This document shows positions 49,394 through 61,392 of a DNA stretch of 64,000 nucleotides, one piece after another. The stretch lies in NCBI GenBank assembly GCA_013397115.1, contig VWZW01001320.1, positions 102,993 through 166,992 of the forward strand. The letters are read 5' to 3'. The DNA comes from Edolisoma coerulescens. Lineage: Eukaryota > Chordata > Aves > Passeriformes > Campephagidae. The notes beneath the pieces were generated by a model. It was given only the letters and a program-made list of their open reading frames with translations, ran no database searches and was not told the origin of the DNA. The translations under genes were made by a program, and so were the position numbers. Position 1 is the first letter of the stretch, and each line of letters starts with the position of its first letter.

Positions 49394-51810
49394 AAACCCT
49401 AATTCGTCTCAGGTTTATATGGCTATGCCTCAACACATGCCTCAAAATTTTTGGACCTCAGCTCTGTCTGCAAGCTAATATGAGCAGGAGAAGCTCAGCA
49501 CGTGACATGCTAATTGTTTCAGGTATGATGACAGATGACAATGAAGCTGGGATACCAGGTAAGAAGAGGGAATTCATGGTGCTGTAAAATTCTCTGGAGA
49601 TAAAGAAGGGAGACAGGTACATCTATATGGCAGCTGAAGAGGAAAAGCAAGATTTGCTCTTCACACTGGTGCATGCTAATCCATGGTAACTTCTGCTGAG
49701 ATGTATTCCATTGCTGAACCTCTCCAGTAGCATCACCTGACAGGTACCTCCGTCCCTTTCTTTCATGTTTGCTGAAGGACGTATGTGAAGCACTGACAAC
49801 ACATTCTGATTTTACAGGTTTACCTGTTAATCAACACTGCAGCCTGGCTCCTGTGCACAACCCCTTCTCTGACAGAGGGGCAGGATAAAAACTCTCCCCA
49901 TGCTGAACCCATGGGTAGCAAGAGCTTGCGATACCCAAACTTTTAAAAATCACTTTCAAAAACCTGCAGGGGAAAGGATTGAGAATACACACCCTTAATC
50001 CTGTATTTGTTGTGGCGGCAACAATGCAGTCAGTCCCTTTGAATTCCATTTAGCATGCCACCACTGCCAAGCCAAACTAGCATGCCTATGAGCACTGCAG
50101 TAAAACTGCCCACATGGAAACACTGATGCTGCAGTTGGCAGGAAATGTGGTGACTGATGGCTGAGAGCCCATCGTATAAACATCGGATCTCAGCAGGTGA
50201 GTTTGTCATAAACATGCCCAAGTCTTCTGAGAGAAACACCTGCTGTTCTTTAACCTGAGAGACTATTTCCTATTTTGCAGTAAGGATTTTGTTATCCTTT
50301 CATAAGGAATTGCATGAAGAATGGTGACCCAGAGTAGTGACCCAGTTATGGTACAAAACAAACCAGAGTACAAATAAATCAGTGAAGCACAGGAATAAGT
50401 CTGTTCAGAAATGGCTAATGTGTTGGTTACCTTGGAGACCTTCCAATAGACCAGAAAATTAGGGAAAGTTGTGATTTCCTCATGGAAATTCACAGAAAAA
50501 AGTTTCTTGAGATAAGATTCCATCTCTTCCCAGAATCATGTCTTTCAAAACAGAGAAAGAGAGAGCAAAGATACTTAAAAATGCCTTCCTAATCCTTCCA
50601 ACAACTCCTCTGAAATGAGAATAAGCATATGCAACTAAAAAAATTAATTCAAATTCAGCAGTTTGTTCAATGCTACAGAACAAAGAATAGACTCAAGTTG
50701 GAACTCAATCCCAACCCCTATCTATCTTTTTTGACTTCTTACCGGACATGTACTGTTAAACTGAGAGTGTTTCTTTATTTCATAGGAATTGTTGTTCACA
50801 GTATCTCTATTGCTTGAAGATAGCAAACAAGGCAGATATGCCTACAACCTTACTCAAGAAAAAAGCATTGCAAAATGAAATGAGGAATGTACAGTATCAG
50901 GGTTTCTCTATCTTTTAATAAGCTAAAAAAAGTCCCTAATTTGCTTTCAGTCTCTCTGGTTCTGTTGTACCAGAAAAATCTTATTATCAGTTCTTGTAAT
51001 TTTAAGCATTTACACTTCAGAACTACTATTGATCCCAATTTCACTTTTAATTTTGTTGATTTTATGTTCCTTTCTATTGTCCTAACTTGCACTAAATTTT
51101 CTTTTCTGGAAGAGAATTTTTTACTCTTTAAGGATAGCTGAGAAGCTATTTCAACTCAAGCTGGCCCCTGCTGATCCTCATGTTGTTCATACCCCTCCTA
51201 CAGGGCATCAGTGTCTTCTTGTTGTCGAATGCGTCGTTGTTTCAGTTTACAAACCATAGCCACATAAAGATCCTTAAACATGTAAAATAATTCCATTATT
51301 TTTCCCCACAAATCAGAGACAGAGTTAGAAGTGAAAGAGCCTGAAACATTTCAATCTCTCCCACTGATGCTGCTTCACTTTGTGAAAATAGGAACCTAAG
51401 CCCTGTCTCCTGTCCTGGTGGAGCCTTACCTCCAGTTCCGGAGGCATTGCTGCTGAACCTAGGGGCTGGGAGACAGGAACAGGAGAGGATGCCATTGTCC
51501 AGTGGTCACAATACACACTTGGAAAAGGAGAGCTGTGCTCAAACACCTTAAAGAAAGGAACCAAGGATTCAAGGTCAGGTTAGTGAACAGAAGGTCTTCA
51601 ACTCACAACATGTCATACAGATGCTTTTCTGTGAAATTCCCACTCAATGTGGTATTTCCTGCTGCATCCAAATAGCTCATAGCATAGGAAGGCCTACTTT
51701 ATTCAAACAGGAGTCAGCCATGGCTGACATATTCTGCTTTATGGTGTATTCTAAGATACAAATTTTTCTGGTAATGTACTTAAAGAGCTTTAGAAAGATG
51801 AATTTGTGCA

Positions 51811-51846
51811 TTAAGGTCCTCAGCTAAGGACCTCTAAGGTCCTTAA
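51811..51846. repeat. cluster of alternating inverted octamers
   Basis: TTAAGGTCCT, then TAAGGACCT, then CTAAGGTCCTTAA. The motif occurs three times in alternating orientation, and the central AAGGACCT and AGGTCCTT pair around a 3-base loop. Confidence 0.6.
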
Positions 51847-52830
51847 CCTTAACCTCTACGTCTAAAAAATGAGTAAGCAAGCATCACAAGAACATAAATT
51901 TGGCACTGAAGTAACCATGATATCTTACTGTGTTCATTTTCAAATGACACCCAGCTGGTGGGAAAGACAGAAGCAGGAACACAGTGGGCTGTGTCAAGAT
52001 GATGTACATCTCCCTCCAGCATGTGTGTTACTGCTTAAGGAAGTCTAACAGCATTTCCAAATTCACAGGACTGCAGTTTTCACCAGGTTGCAGAAGACTG
52101 AAGAGTAGTCTGCAAGACTTGAATTTCATCCTGCAACTGGTGGACTTCGTTTCATTATTATCTAAATGCTATCTCTTTTCATGACAAAATCAAGAAGAAT
52201 GGCCCCCAAGTAATAATGATCTAAGCCCCTACAGTGTGTGTTGGTTTTGAAGGTTTCTTCTTGTTCTATTTAAGCTGCCTTTTCTGACACGTAGAAATAT
52301 ATCTATGGCACTTTAAAAACAGACAAAGCAAAGAGAGAAATGGAATTGTAAGCTCTGTATCTTCCCAAATTTTATGCTTTAGACATGACTGATAAAATCT
52401 GTAAGTGGGAAACAGCAGTCTAGGTCCCTAACTAGGTCCCATTAGCCTAGGCCTGTGTTAGCTTCCACCAGTTTACACCAAGTGGTGGTCTGCATTCTGT
52501 GGTGACGGTGCCACTTCCACTTTACCCACGAGCACAGCCTTGACACATTTCACTCACTGCAGTAAGCGATTTTTCTTGGCATGTACATACATCAAAACTA
52601 ACCATCCAGAACACGATTGTCACAGTATTTACTCAGCTGTGATTGCAATCCCAGGTGCCAACAGAAACAAGCAAACGTACGAGTTCCCATCTCTCTGATT
52701 GGGGTATGTCAGCCAGTAAGCAACACAAAGGTGCACAAAAGTACCACTCATCTCCACTGAAGACGCCCAAAGGGAGAAGAAGGTGGGTTTGGCCTAAGTC
52801 TTGTTGTAATCTGCCCACTGAGTGATGCAG

Positions 52831-52862
52831 TGATCCTGGCTGGGCAATGATCCTGGCTGGGC
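52831..52862. repeat. 15-bp direct repeat
   Basis: TGATCCTGGCTGGGC occurs twice, offset by 17 bases and separated by AA. Confidence 0.85.
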
Positions 52863-53307
52863 TACTGGTGTATCTAAAATGGGTGAAAAAATGGGGTTTA
52901 GTTGGTTTAAGTTGAGAGATTTTTTAAGCAGCTAGTAAGGTTGTTTCTCTGGAGAGAAGAGCCAAAACTTGCTATTCCAAACCATATTTAGGGCTATTTT
53001 GATCAATAATCTAGCTTCTAGTTTTTGAAGTTTCTCTCCTTCTAGCTTAACCACCATGTGTCCCACAAAAAGAAAACAGCAAAAAGAAGAAAGATAAGAA
53101 ATTATCAGAGAGGTAAAAGCACACTGTTTCTGAACAAGACCATGTGAGAAGAAAGTTTTAAAAAATAAAAAGGGCTTTTATCCATGGCTCAGAAATTTCT
53201 TAAAATGAACTGATCAGTTTCAAAGCAAGCATGTAAAAAGTATCTTTTTTCTTGTTTGCCACTCACTGTGACAAATTTTAAGTTCTTTGGTTTTGGATGT
53301 TTTGCAG

Positions 53308-53392
53308 AGTATGAATTAGTAAAAGTGAGACAGACTGTCACGCTGGGGAATCAGGAGCAAAATTGGTATGTGCAGCTTTCCAAAAGTATCTG
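53308..53392 (+). CDS. candidate exon, weak
   Basis: An 85-base segment after the acceptor TTTTGGATGTTTTGCAG and before the donor TG|GTAAGG. Only one frame is open. It starts after two bases and reads YELVKVRQTVTLGNQEQNWY, then VQLSKSI. The upstream pyrimidine tract is interrupted by GGA. No family recognised and no partner exon identified. Confidence 0.15.
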
Positions 53393-56300
53393 GTAAGGGT
53401 ATCTGGTCATTCTTCTGAGCACTCACAAGGCTGACTGTGCAGGAGCCCTAAGCATGTACAAATCAGCAAAGAATGAGGAACCACAGTAGGATATAATTGC
53501 TGACAAAAAGCGAGAAGACAACACCCTGTGCTGTGTGATCACTTGACAAAAGGGAGCTCACAAATCTAGAGGTGGAACCTGCCACGCAGTTTTGTGGTGC
53601 AATATCTGTCCTCAACATCTTGCACACTAAAGACATTTTTTATGAGAATATTAGCACATGTGGTGGTAACTCCAGGAACTCGGAAAAAAATAATCAAATT
53701 CAGCTCTCTCATTCCAAATCACATCATGATTATGGCCCTATATTAAAAAGGTGTTTGTTATGGATTCCAGCTCCCCTGCTGTAAAATCCTTCACTCTTCC
53801 TGCATCTCAACCCCATCAAGGGCTAAATCCAAGAATACTGGTGAATAAAGCGGTTTTGTGCACACACAATGAGTATTTTGTTCAAGCCATTTAAGACATA
53901 TTTGACAACAAATCTTTTCATTATCAGAGGTATTTTAAAAATGTTTCACCTTTAGTCACAGTTTTCAGATACACTGTGTATAATACTAAGTTTGGTATTT
54001 GATGCACAACCTTTTTTTTTTTTCTTAAATGCTTAATCATTTTTAAACCTCCCCATGTTGCTAAACATGACCAGTCAGGGATAAGTAAATGTTTTTGTCC
54101 ATAGCAGATGTTTTCATATTTAATCCTATTTATTATAGTATGCAGTAGGTTCTTTCTCAGAATAGAAAGTAAGGTAACAATGTCTGTATGGATAAAACTG
54201 CTTTATAGCATTGGTTTCTTTATGGTGTTTCCCTGTGAATTTTGGGGTTTTTTTTAAGATCAACCATTTTGTATTATAAAGGAGAGCTGTGGCATCCCCT
54301 TGAAAACATTTTTATTTAATAAATATTCAACTAAGAATCTACCTTTGAGTTGTACACAGACCTATAGGTAGTTATACCACTGATCTTGCAAAANNTGATC
54401 TTGCAAAAAATATTTCCTGTACTTTTTTTTTTTTACAGTCCTACGATGCCACATATATCTTGCTTGCAGAAGCAAGACTGGCTTGTTGGAACCAAACATG
54501 ATGCAAGTAGAAAGCGTTACTTAGACTTCAAAGTGAATGTAATTTTAATTTGCTTCTCCGCTGAGCTTTGTCTCTCTTATTACTGCAAATCACAATAAAA
54601 CCACAGTCCAACCTCAATTCTTAGTGAGCACCTCTTCTAGGCTGCAAAATCCCATAATGCCCTCAGGGGTCTGCTTGGAAATAATGAAGTGAACTGACCA
54701 GTGTCAAAACTGTCTTCTCTCCAGGAAGATACAGGATCAAAGTGATTCAATTTAAAACTCTTCCTGCTGATGTAGGACCCATGAAGGGTTAATAGAACCA
54801 CATTTCCCTGCCTTCCCACCCCCACCACCTCATTTTTAATATTAAACTTGACCCAGAGATGACTCCATCTACAATGCCATCTGACACAAAGGTTCTGGGA
54901 AAAAATACAAAATTGTAGCCACCTGCTCATCTTCTTATGACTCCTTTACTCGTGGCTTCACCACTCGTCTTCTAAGAAGTTAATTTACCCTACATTCTCT
55001 TCTAAGATGTGAATCTGACATTTTGTCATGTTGGGGAGGCTGTGTTTTTCTTCTCTGCAGTGGGAAGCTGAACTTCACCTCTCCCCTACACACAACAGAA
55101 AACAAAGTCTGCACTGCATACAGGGAGGCACCACTGGTTTGTACATGCCCTCAGACTTGCTTTACATGATTCTTACCTTATATGGGTATGAGAAACAATG
55201 AATTTGCAGCAGCGTAAGGCAAAATTCAAAATGAAAAGCACTTTCACGCTGACTTCAATAAGCAAGCCAGGTAGCTCCAACGTAGCGCAAGTATGTCTGT
55301 GTATGCCGCCTGATGTTGTGCAGAGATGTCCTGAAATGCCTGGATGCTGTCACACGGTGCCTCCTTTTGTAAGAACAGCCCAATATTGCTTCTTGCTGCT
55401 GTGCAATGTCCCGGATGCAGATCCTTTTGCTACTGTACAGAATGGTACTGAGCAGCCACAGATCTAGCCAACCTCAGTGGACAGTGACCTCATTAAACAG
55501 CGCAGAGTAAATTGGTGGGGGTGGGAGGAGGCTGCTTGTTCCTCTTATGCAGATGGAGAAGCTTCATCACGTTTGCACCAGTTAGAAAGTATCATGCAGT
55601 AGAAGACAAGTCATGACTTGTTACCTGAGCTTGGCCTTCTGTTTTTGCACCTTCCTCAGCTTCTGACAGTGAGCAAGGGAAGTACCTACAGGACAAAGTG
55701 CTTCACGTTCCTTGCTGTTCATTGGTTTGTGATTTGCAGTAAACACTTGGAGACCTCACGGTGTCAAACAGCCACTAGATGTTATAAAGTGTCCTTTCGA
55801 GTGAACCCCTTGTCACGAGGCTGATGTCATCAAATGAGGTCACTGAAAAAAGCCAAGTCAAATATACACTGACCCTGCTTAGTCATCCCCTAATATCAGT
55901 TACTTATCAGAGAAGTCATGATAGGTTTCAAAATGTGAATAGACTGTACTGCATATTAACTACTATTCTAGATTTTTTTTCAAAACAATATGACAATGAG
56001 CTTTGGGGAAATTTTTCAGTTATTTAAAGCCATTGAGTCACAATAGTTTCAATTTAGAAATCTTCTAATGTGACAACAAATTCAGGAGAAAGTTATTGAA
56101 CACAACAAGCTGGCCCTACACCGCTGTTTTTCTGTACATTTTGCAGTAGCGATCACAGAGTATTACACTGTGCCTCAGCTTGCACATGTCTCCAAGGAGC
56201 CAGTGCTCAGTAGACCTCGAATTAACAAGACCTAACTTCCTCTCTGCGCCTTCAACTTTAACGTAAGGCCCTGGGATGGGACAGTTTCCTTTAACAAGGT

Positions 56301-56918
56301 CAGTTCACTAAAACACATGATTTGAGAACAGAGAGCTGACCTTGTCAAGCAATGACTGCCACACTGAAACCCTGCTCTGCAGTTCCAGCAGTGCCTGAAG
56401 ATTTATGCCTGCAGTGTTTGAGGGTTTCTTACCCACAGAAAACTTTGTGCGCATAACTTCACACAGATTCATCTTGCTGCCATAGGTCCTAGTCAAAAAA
56501 GTATTATTTTTTGCTACCTTACAAGGTCTGGGGTACAGGGAATGAGGTTATGAGGCTCTGCCTCTTGCTCTCAAGATGTTAACCCCCTCACAACCAACCA
56601 TTACTGAACTTTCTGTCTGCTGATCTGAAGCTGATACATGCCAGAAGCATCAGATTATGCAAGGTTCAAAAAACAAAGACAAAGCAAGAAGGAACGATGA
56701 AATCTAGTTTTTCCAGTTTCTTTCTGCATCCTAGGAACTGGACAGCATTAATAAATGCCAGGACTACTAAAATATGCAAACAGGCATTCTCTCTTTTACT
56801 GGAATAGAAAAGAGTACAGCATTCTTAGTGTTTTTTCCAGAGACATGCAGTCTTTGCAAACACAGAGGTATAGCACGCCATTTACTGAGGTTTCCCAAAT
56901 GGATTCAATCGTTGCTGG
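53393..56918. other. non-coding stretch
   Basis: AT-rich with T-runs near 54010 and 54425. It contains the assembly gap at 54394-54395. Several 60-97-codon frames are unrecognised. Confidence 0.5.
54381..54408. other. two-N gap with duplicated flanks
   Basis: TGATCTTGCAAAA stands immediately left (54381-54393) and immediately right (54396-54408) of two undetermined bases. This is the pattern left when two overlapping contig ends are joined with a nominal gap instead of being merged. The true sequence probably has one copy. Confidence 0.8.
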
Positions 56919-57335
56919 GTGCTGGGGGCTTTTTTACGGGTCCCCCATGTTCATTTCAGGCTGCTCGAAACCCACAGCGCAGCGCGTCCCGTCCCGTCCG
57001 TCCCCCCTCAGGCGGCCGCGCTTCCTCTAGATGGCACACGTACCTCTCCTAAAACTCACTCCCGCCTCCGACACGGCATCTGGCAGCTTTTCTAGCTACT
57101 ACTGCAAATTTTAAAACAAATAAAAAACAGCAACAAAAAGGCAGGTCCTCCGCCCCGGCGGGGAGTGAGGCTGCAGACCCCGCGGGGCGAGGCAGGGCGG
57201 CCGGTGGGTTATGAGGCACCGCATTTGTTATCCCCTATAAAAGCAATGATTGCAAAGAGTAAAGCTCTTCCTCAAGCAGCATGTGTTTGAAAAAGCGCCG
57301 TCGGCTTTGAAATCTGGGAGTAGAGCACGGAAACT
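56919..57335. promoter_or_regulatory. small CpG-rich promoter-like block
   Basis: CpG dinucleotides, rare elsewhere in the window, are dense here, for example at 56982-57016 and 57150-57215, with GGGCGG and GGGGCGAG boxes of Sp1 type. A TATA box lies inside near the right end. The composition and the paired GC boxes and TATA suggest a promoter reading right, but I cannot identify a following gene. The 132-codon frame starting at 57250 begins at TTG and is not convincing. Confidence 0.45.
57236..57243 (+). promoter_or_regulatory. TATA box
   Basis: CCCCTATAAAAGC is a perfect TATA-box match in a GC-rich setting. A start site would be expected near 57266-57272, in a CTCTTCCTCAAG stretch. The first ATG downstream (57281) opens a 9-codon frame only. 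Confidence 0.4.
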
Positions 57336-60074
57336 GTGGGACTGGTTAAGTAAAGTCAGTCTTACAAAAGACGGATATTCAAATATAACCACGAGAAGAG
57401 CACAGAAAAGCCTAATCTGCCCCAGAGCTCCCCCAGAGCAGCCTTCCATCTCCCACAGACATGGAGAGGTCTACTTACCATCAACCCCAAAAGCAGGAGC
57501 CATGTCTGTTGGGGCTGGAGTGTGCCAAGCCCCTTTACGTGTGCTGCCCCTGCCTAATCTATTTTTGCAGCCCACCTGGCCCATGGCTGCATCTGTCACA
57601 GGTGTAACCTCCATCCATCCATTAAAAGCAGTATCCCATTGCTTGTAAGCATTACCCACAAATGAATGTCACGTTCACCACACGCCCTGTTTCTCCACCA
57701 CTGTGAGTTCCTCTTTTACAGTAATCTTGTTAATCATTCCCTCACTGTACTCTTTCCTCTGTGCTTGGAAGTCCTGGTGCTTACTCCTGATGCTTGAACA
57801 TAAACTGTTAAAAATGTGGGGGTTTTGGGGGGAGAAGGGATAAACAAATAAGTAAACAGCCATATTATATTTATTTTAAAGACCTTATTCATACAATACT
57901 CGCAGTGGTGGTGCTCTGCTTTGCTGTCACCTCTAAGCAACACCAGAGATACATGGTGTTGAATGGATACATAAACGTGGGATGACCAGAGGTCATCACG
58001 CAACATGTGCCATATAGGTATGCATAAAATCAGAAAATGCAAATGGATGAACTTAAGATTGTAAGGAACAATTCTCAAAGTCTTCCAAGATTCTCCAGTT
58101 TCTAAGTGCTTACTGTTAAGAAACCCCTCTTATCTTTTAAAATTTGCTTTCAAAACACATGTAAAACTTTGCTAGTCAGAAGCCCTCACATTCAACTGAA
58201 CAGATAGAAAATCTACATTCAGCACGTGGAGGAAATCACATGCGTGATACACACTGTAGAGACCTGAAAATGACACCAACCAAAACTAACATGCTCTTGG
58301 GAGGCCAGCACTGCACCAGCTGCAGCAGGTGGTACGTTCCTGCACCCGAAGTTTCTGCCTCTCAGTTTGATGCAGTCTCTGCTTTGGAGCCCAACCAGAA
58401 AGGCTGATGCAGACCTGATGAAGCTGTGGCAAGCAGGGCCTAGGCTGTGATGTTAATGCCTGTCCTCTGCAAAAGAGGCTGTGCTGCCAGCTGCAGAAAC
58501 CCAGCTGCAGAAAACCTGACATTACTCTGAGGAATCAGACAGGAAGCTGCACTTCACATAATAAAGTTTTGCTGTGGGAGTAACAGAAGAAGGGATCCTG
58601 AGCTGTAAAATGTTAGACTTTGAAGGGGGCAGCTAGCACAATCAAGCAGATGTGCTGCATTAGTACATTATGGGCCACTGCAAGATTACACAGCATATGG
58701 AATATGTTTAAACACAACAGAAATCAGTTACCAAAAGGGAAGAAAAAAAAAATCCAAACCCCTCAGCTTTCCCTTATCGTAAATAAAACCTTCTTTCCTT
58801 TTCAGTAGAAGCAAGTTCTTTCAACCAAATTTCATACATAAATAAAACTAGGAGTTAATAAATAGAGCTTTATAGAGGACTGCACAGTGGTTAAAGGTAC
58901 CTGAGACTATAGGAATGGTAACTAATGTGCAAGTATCTACGACAGGAGGGCACAGTGCCATTCCAGGCACAAGACAAAGCAAAACACCTGTGTTTCGTAG
59001 GCAGTGGCTTTTTGTGAATATGTAACTTGAAAACAAACACATGCCCATATGTGCTTGATAGCAGCCATCACAGGCTGTCCCCGAAATCCCCAACAAAACA
59101 GCATGTGATAATTCATTGTAGCACCCACAGCAGCTTGCACTGCAACATCCACAGACACAGCAAAAGCAGCAGATTAGGTGCATCCTGCTGCTGTGCTGAG
59201 CAGCTGCTGCATGGCTGACTACTCGGCCTCTGCAGGAAAGCAGTGAGGGAATCAGAAGCTATTCCTGCCCCTGAAATGGGATGCCAACGGTTGTGCGGCA
59301 TCACAAATCATCCTGAGCTGCTTTTTTTTCTCAGAAAAACAACAGACACACCCACACAGAGTGGTAAACCTATTGCCTTTTTCTCACTTTGAGCACCCTC
59401 TGTGGCTTACAAACAGATGGTTATGCTTTAGGTGGATTAATCTCACCAAAGGCTGTGGTGCTACAGTGACTATATCTAACCAAGCTAAATAGAAATATGA
59501 GGAGAAATAATGAAATATAGCATCACAAGAAACAAGGCTAGTCAGGTAACTCTTCTTTTAAGAGAGCATCTTAAGGTTGCAAGTAGCGAGGAGTCTGCTA
59601 TCACTCTACAGATACGATCTCCAGAATCACAGTGCCTCCTCGACCATGAGAAAACTATACTTGCTGATAAACAAAAATGTCTCAACCTACATTTCTAAAC
59701 AGGATTGTTCTTTGACAGGTAGTCTTACCACAGTTTTTCTAGAAAACACTGCTTACAGAAGAAACTTAAAATGCCATGTGACACAAGGCTTTCACAGTCT
59801 TTACCACTAAAATTAAAAAAAAAAATTTAAAATAGTCAAAAAGGAATTTTAATCATATAAATCTTGCAGCTTAACCAGTCTAATAAGAAAAAGATAAAAC
59901 AGAGATAGTAGAGATTTCCTCAGGTAGAAACAGTTTAGTTTGAAACCATACCATAACATGATCTCTTTTTTTGTTTAAAACCACATAATCTGTGTATGTA
60001 CTATAAAATATGCTATTCTGTTTGACGAGATCATATATGCAGAAGAATTCCAGCATCGCCAAATTATAAATTCC
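57336..60074. other. non-coding stretch
   Basis: On the minus strand, 57479-57650 is an open segment ending in GATG|GTAAGT, a consensus donor, but I see no convincing acceptor or ATG. CTG/CAG-rich sequence at 59100-59220 forms local hairpins. No recognised repeat. Confidence 0.45.
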
Positions 60075-60207
60075 AAGTTACTTTAAAGTATTTGTGTCAA
60101 AATACTCTGATTTTACTGAACTTGCCTTAAAATTCTTGATACTTAAAAGACACTTGTTGTTCCATCTACTTGCTGACCCTTTGATAAATTACAAGGCAAA
60201 TCTCTTT
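60075..60207 (+). repeat. left arm of long inverted repeat
   Basis: Begins AAGTTACTTTAAAG and ends CAAGGCAAATCTCTTT. The reverse complement of 61260-61392 aligns to it over all 133 positions with about 20 mismatches and no gaps (about 84-85% identical by eye). The last 29 or so bases are identical. Outside these limits the similarity stops on both sides. It could be a terminal inverted repeat of an old DNA transposon, or one of two oppositely inserted copies of an unnamed repeat. Confidence 0.85.
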
Positions 60208-61259
60208 CATTATTCTATTTACAGACAGCATCTGTGTTCTCATGTTAAAAATAAACCCACTATATCTTAAGTCCAAGGCCATGGCCTTCTAGAAACCAAC
60301 AGAGTATCAAGGTATGCCTTTCCTGACCACATGGTGTCTCGTTGTTTATTCCATAATTATGACAGCTATGAATAACAGAAGTGTTCTATAGCTGAATTTT
60401 GTATTTAGAGACTCTTGTAGAGAAAACACTGTCAGTAAATATGAAAACAACTGTACACATGTAACACCAGATTTGATTGCCTGATTAGTCTTGTTTTTCT
60501 GTGGGAGATATTAACTTTCACCATCAGCTGTGTCCACAGACATAATCATAACACAAGCATCCCCTGAATTTGTTCAAGCAGAAGAGAACCTTACCAATAA
60601 AGCAGAGTGTTTAACTGTAGAAACTGTAGAACCATAGAAAGGTTCTAGAAAGGAACTGCGGAAAGGACACACTTCAGGTCACTAGACATGAATCATAAAC
60701 ACCAGTAAACCCAAAGTGGATTACAGACAAAGACTAAATCATGTTTTAGAAATGTAGGGAAGATATTTTACAGTACCTGGTTCATTCATCATCAACATTT
60801 CTGCAGTAAATATGCACTCTACAAAGCACATGTTAAATGGACCGATACTGCACACATAACATGGACTCAACATTTTACTGAAGATTATTTTACTTGTGTA
60901 AACACTTTGCAAACAAGTTAACTGGATAACGAGTCCTACTGGGCAGTGCTGTATATAAAAATTGCAGAATAGTAAAGGAATCCAAACCTCAAACACCATT
61001 CCATCCCTAGTCACACTAAATACAGAATGTCTTCAATCCGATCTGCCACATCCCCAGGTTTAGCCTTTGTCTGGTCTCAGACCCAAAACTCATCCCTTGA
61101 CACTTTGGAGCTACCTGCTCTTACTTTTGGCAGCATATCCTGATGCTATAATACACACTTTTAAACAAACTCGTTAAGAAAGTAAGGAAAACCAGTCCAT
61201 ATTCAAAAGCAGGCTAGATAGAAACTAAAATTCCAGCCTACGCTTCTTTCTCCAAGGCA
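60208..61259. other. spacer between inverted arms
   Basis: 1052 bases with no transposase-like frame that I can recognise; the longest is 91 codons on minus (60739-61014), cysteine-rich and unconvincing. If the arms are transposon ends, this is a non-autonomous or decayed interior. Confidence 0.4.
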
Positions 61260-61392
61260 AAAGAGATTTGCCTTGTAATTTATCAAAGAGTCAGTTAGTA
61301 GACTGAACAATAGGTGTGTTTAAAATACGAAATATTTTAAGGCAAGTTCAGTGAGATCAGAGTGTCTTGACACAAATGTTTTAAAGTAACTT
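61260..61392 (-). repeat. right arm of long inverted repeat
   Basis: Reverse-complement partner of 60075-60207, starting AAAGAGATTTGCCTTG and ending TTTTAAAGTAACTT. The arms share exact inner and outer limits. No target-site duplication is visible: the 8 bases before 60075 and after 61392 do not match. Confidence 0.85.

Larger units (their letters stand above)
49394..53307. other. non-coding stretch
   Basis: AT-rich in 50600-51130. It contains the small repeats at 51811-51846 and 52831-52862. No gene, RNA or large repeat recognised. Confidence 0.5.

Noticed and set aside
57250..57648. 132-codon frame just after the TATA box
   Set aside because: Starts at TTG; the first real ATG after the TATA box opens only 9 codons. 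No domain recognised.
60600..60665. Possible CR1 tail on minus (AACCATAGAAAGG-like)
   Set aside because: Only a short resemblance, explained by a local 9-base tandem repeat (ACTGTAGAA twice), with no CR1 body following.
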